The notes under the pieces were generated by a model. That model ran no database searches, was not told the DNA's origin, and was given only the letters and a program-made list of their open reading frames with translations. Both the position numbers and the translations under genes were made by a program. 64,000 nt of DNA from Pseudomonas bohemica (GTDB taxonomy: Bacteria > Pseudomonadota > Gammaproteobacteria > Pseudomonadales > Pseudomonadaceae): positions 1 to 64,000 of the forward strand of contig NZ_NKHL01000113.1 of NCBI RefSeq assembly GCF_002934685.1, read 5' to 3'. Of the stretch, positions 62,299-64,000 are shown piece after piece. Each line of letters opens with the position of its first letter. The first letter of the stretch is position 1.

Positions 62299-63489
62299 AT
62301 GGCTCATACAGCGCAAATCAGGATTCCCGCGACTTACATGCGCGGCGGCACCAGCAAAGGGGTGTTCTTTCGCTTGCAGGACCTGCCCGAAGCCGCGCAA
62401 GTGCCCGGCCCGGTGCGTGATTCCCTGCTGCTACGGGTCATCGGCAGTCCTGACCCTTACGCAAAACAGATCGATGGCATGGGAGGCGCGACGTCGAGCA
62501 CCAGCAAAACGGTGATTCTGTCGAAGAGCATCAAGGCCGATCACGACGTCGACTACCTGTTCGGCCAGGTGTCCATCGACAAGCCTTTCGTGGACTGGAG
62601 CGGCAACTGCGGCAACCTTTCAGCGGCGGTCGGGCCATTCGCGATCAGCAACGGGCTGGTGGACGCCAGCCGGATTCCCGAGGACGGCGTGGCGGTGATC
62701 AGGATCTGGCAGGCCAACATCGGCAAGACCATCATCGCTCATGTGCCGATCACCCATGGAGAGGTCCAGGAGACCGGTGACTTCGAACTGGACGGAGTCA
62801 CCTTTTCAGCGGCGGAGGTTCAGCTGGAGTTCATGGATCCGGCAGCCGAAGAAGAAGGCGCCGGTGGCTCGATGTTCCCTACCGGCAATCTGGTGGACGA
62901 TCTGGAAGTGCCCGGGGTCGGCACCTTCAAGGCGACCATGATCAACGCCGGCATCCCGACGATTTTCGTCAATGCCAGCGACATCGGTTACACCGGCACC
63001 GAATTGCAGGACGCCATCAACGGCGATCCGAAAGCGTTAAACATGTTCGAAACCATTCGGGCGTACGGCGCGGTGCGCATGGGCTTGATCGACAATGTCG
63101 ACGAGGCTGCCAAACGCCAGCACACGCCGAAAGTCGCATTCGTCGCGGCGCCCGCGGAGTACGTGTCTTCCAGTGGCAAGCGGGTCGCGATCGATGACGC
63201 CGACCTGCTGGTTCGCGCCATGTCCATGGGCAAGCTGCATCATGCAATGATGGGGACCGCAGCGGTGGCGATTGGCACCGCGGCTGCGATTCCGGGAACC
63301 CTGGTGAACCTGGCGGCTGGTGGCGGCAAGCGCAGCGCCGTGCGTTTCGGCCATCCTTCGGGAACCCTGCGTGTGGGGGCTGACGCGGTGATCGTCGACG
63401 GCGAATGGCAAGTGAAGAAAGCCATCATGAGCCGCAGTGCACGGGTGTTGATGGAAGGCTGGGTGCGGGTGCCGGGGGATAGTTTCTGA
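62299..63489 (+). CDS. prpF: 2-methylaconitate cis-trans isomerase
   Basis: Protein of 396 residues. The PrpF signature is seen in PATYMRGGTSKGVFFRL, GATSSTSKTVIL, WSGNCGNLSAAVGPFAI and GHPSGTLRVGADAVI; the fold is like diaminopimelate epimerase. It isomerises the trans-2-methylaconitate made by AcnD so that 2-methylisocitrate can form. It ends the operon visible here; no prpD follows, and a REPIN separates it from ppsR. Confidence 0.95.
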   Translation: MAHTAQIRIPATYMRGGTSKGVFFRLQDLPEAAQVPGPVRDSLLLRVIGSPDPYAKQIDGMGGATSSTSKTVILSKSIKADHDVDYLFGQVSIDKPFVDWSGNCGNLSAAVGPFAISNGLVDASRIPEDGVAVIRIWQANIGKTIIAHVPITHGEVQETGDFELDGVTFSAAEVQLEFMDPAAEEEGAGGSMFPTGNLVDDLEVPGVGTFKATMINAGIPTIFVNASDIGYTGTELQDAINGDPKALNMFETIRAYGAVRMGLIDNVDEAAKRQHTPKVAFVAAPAEYVSSSGKRVAIDDADLLVRAMSMGKLHHAMMGTAAVAIGTAAAIPGTLVNLAAGGGKRSAVRFGHPSGTLRVGADAVIVDGEWQVKKAIMSRSARVLMEGWVRVPGDSF

Positions 63490-63526
63490 TCGTCTGACCA
63501 GCGCCTGATTTGCGCCGACATCAAAT

Positions 63527-63618
63527 CCTGTAGGAGCCGGCTTGCTGGCGAACCGGGTGTGTCAGGTACCTCTGAATTGCCTGGCCTGACGCGTTCGCCA
63601 GCACGCCGGCTCCTACAG
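63527..63618. repeat. REPIN between prpF and ppsR
   Basis: CCTGTAGGAGCCGGCTTGCT at the left and AGCACGCCGGCTCCTACAG at the right form a clear inverted pair about 55 bases apart, placed between converging genes. Confidence 0.75.
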
Positions 63619-63628
63619 TGGTGCGGCG

Positions 63629-64000
63629 CTACTTGAAGCGCCGCTCAACCCCTTTTTCCACCAACACTTTCGCCGAGATTTCCTCGACCGAGAAATGGGT
63701 GGAATTGATGTTGGGAATGTTCTCGCGGCGGAACAGGTTTTCCACTTCGCGCACTTCGAATTCGCATTGGGCGAAACTCGAATAGCGGCTGTTGGGCTTA
63801 CGTTCGTGGCGAATCGCGGTCAGCCGATCCGGGTCAATGGTCAGGCCGAACAGCTTGTTGCGATGCTGTTTGAGCGCAGGTGGCAGTTGCAGGCGCTCCA
63901 TGTCGTCTTCGGTGAGCGGATAGTTGGCTGCGCGAATGCCGAATTGCATCGCCATGTATAGACAGGTAGGCGTCTTCCCGCAACGCGAGACACCCACCAG
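63629..64000 (-). CDS. ppsR: Phosphoenolpyruvate synthase regulatory protein, C-terminal part (gene cut by the window end)
   Basis: Only the C-terminal 123 residues are present; the 5' end lies beyond 64000. The segment LVGVSRCGKTPTCLYMAMQF is the P-loop of PpsR/PSRP proteins, and ANYPLTEDDMERLQLPPALK, LFGLTIDPDRLTAIRHER and the C-terminal KVLVEKG complete the match. It phosphorylates (with ADP) and dephosphorylates PEP synthase, switching gluconeogenesis. ppsA is usually adjacent and divergent, so it should lie just outside the window. Confidence 0.92.
   Translation of the reverse strand: MVGVSRCGKTPTCLYMAMQFGIRAANYPLTEDDMERLQLPPALKQHRNKLFGLTIDPDRLTAIRHERKPNSRYSSFAQCEFEVREVENLFRRENIPNINSTHFSVEEISAKVLVEKGVERRFK

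Overview
The window is chromosomal DNA of a fluorescent-type Pseudomonas, probably from the P. fluorescens species complex. The evidence is the gene content (oprI beside an L,D-transpeptidase, tesA/ybbA/ybbP, cysB/cysH, thrH/pabB, prpB-prpC-acnD-prpF, ppsR), the high GC with long spurious antisense frames, and many Pseudomonas REP/REPIN elements between genes. No rRNA, tRNA, insertion sequence, prophage or CRISPR array was found.

Layout. 1-6016: a duplicated REPIN, then a small secreted protein, a GNAT acetyltransferase and an SDR oxidoreductase, an orphan hybrid histidine kinase, a divergent fosA fosfomycin-resistance gene that appears to have lost its ATG, and a Crp/Fnr regulator. 6092-14752: one giant gene for a cyclic beta-1,2-glucan synthase. 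15033-22108: a fragment resembling a MerR regulator, then a GntR regulator divergent from an operon (aldehyde dehydrogenase, MFS, metallo-beta-lactamase-fold lactonase, MFS, beta-hydroxyacid dehydrogenase) that resembles a lactone to hydroxyacid to semialdehyde to acid pathway. 22182-23921: exported M20 peptidase. 24142-30433: a LysR regulator divergent from a CoA-ester operon (MaoC-fold protein, two acyl-CoA dehydrogenases, MHS transporter, class III CoA-transferase). 30526-32031: ProP osmolyte transporter.

32329-37625 is the most distinctive accessory locus. A basic-amino-acid/opine-type binding protein and a 2OG-Fe(II) oxygenase with an HxD...H triad, similar in spacing to the free-amino-acid radical halogenase/hydroxylase family, are divergent from a LysR gene. 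Two permeases and an ATPase follow, so import and oxidation of one free amino acid or opine look linked. The LysR ribosome-binding site lies inside a perfect 8-bp hairpin, and a HutC-like palindrome fills the spacer of the permease promoter.

37748-56375 is mostly core genome: greB, the YbbAP exporter, tesA, an L,D-transpeptidase convergent with oprI, DAHP synthase, a nucleotidase, a universal stress protein, cysB/cysH, thrH, pabB, and a retropepsin / inactive transglutaminase-7TM / ATP-grasp trio. 56675-63489 is the 2-methylcitrate cycle for propionate (GntR regulator, prpB, prpC, acnD, prpF), without prpD in the window. The window ends inside ppsR.

No function is proven here. Assignments come from recognisable motifs and remembered family features; no database search was run.
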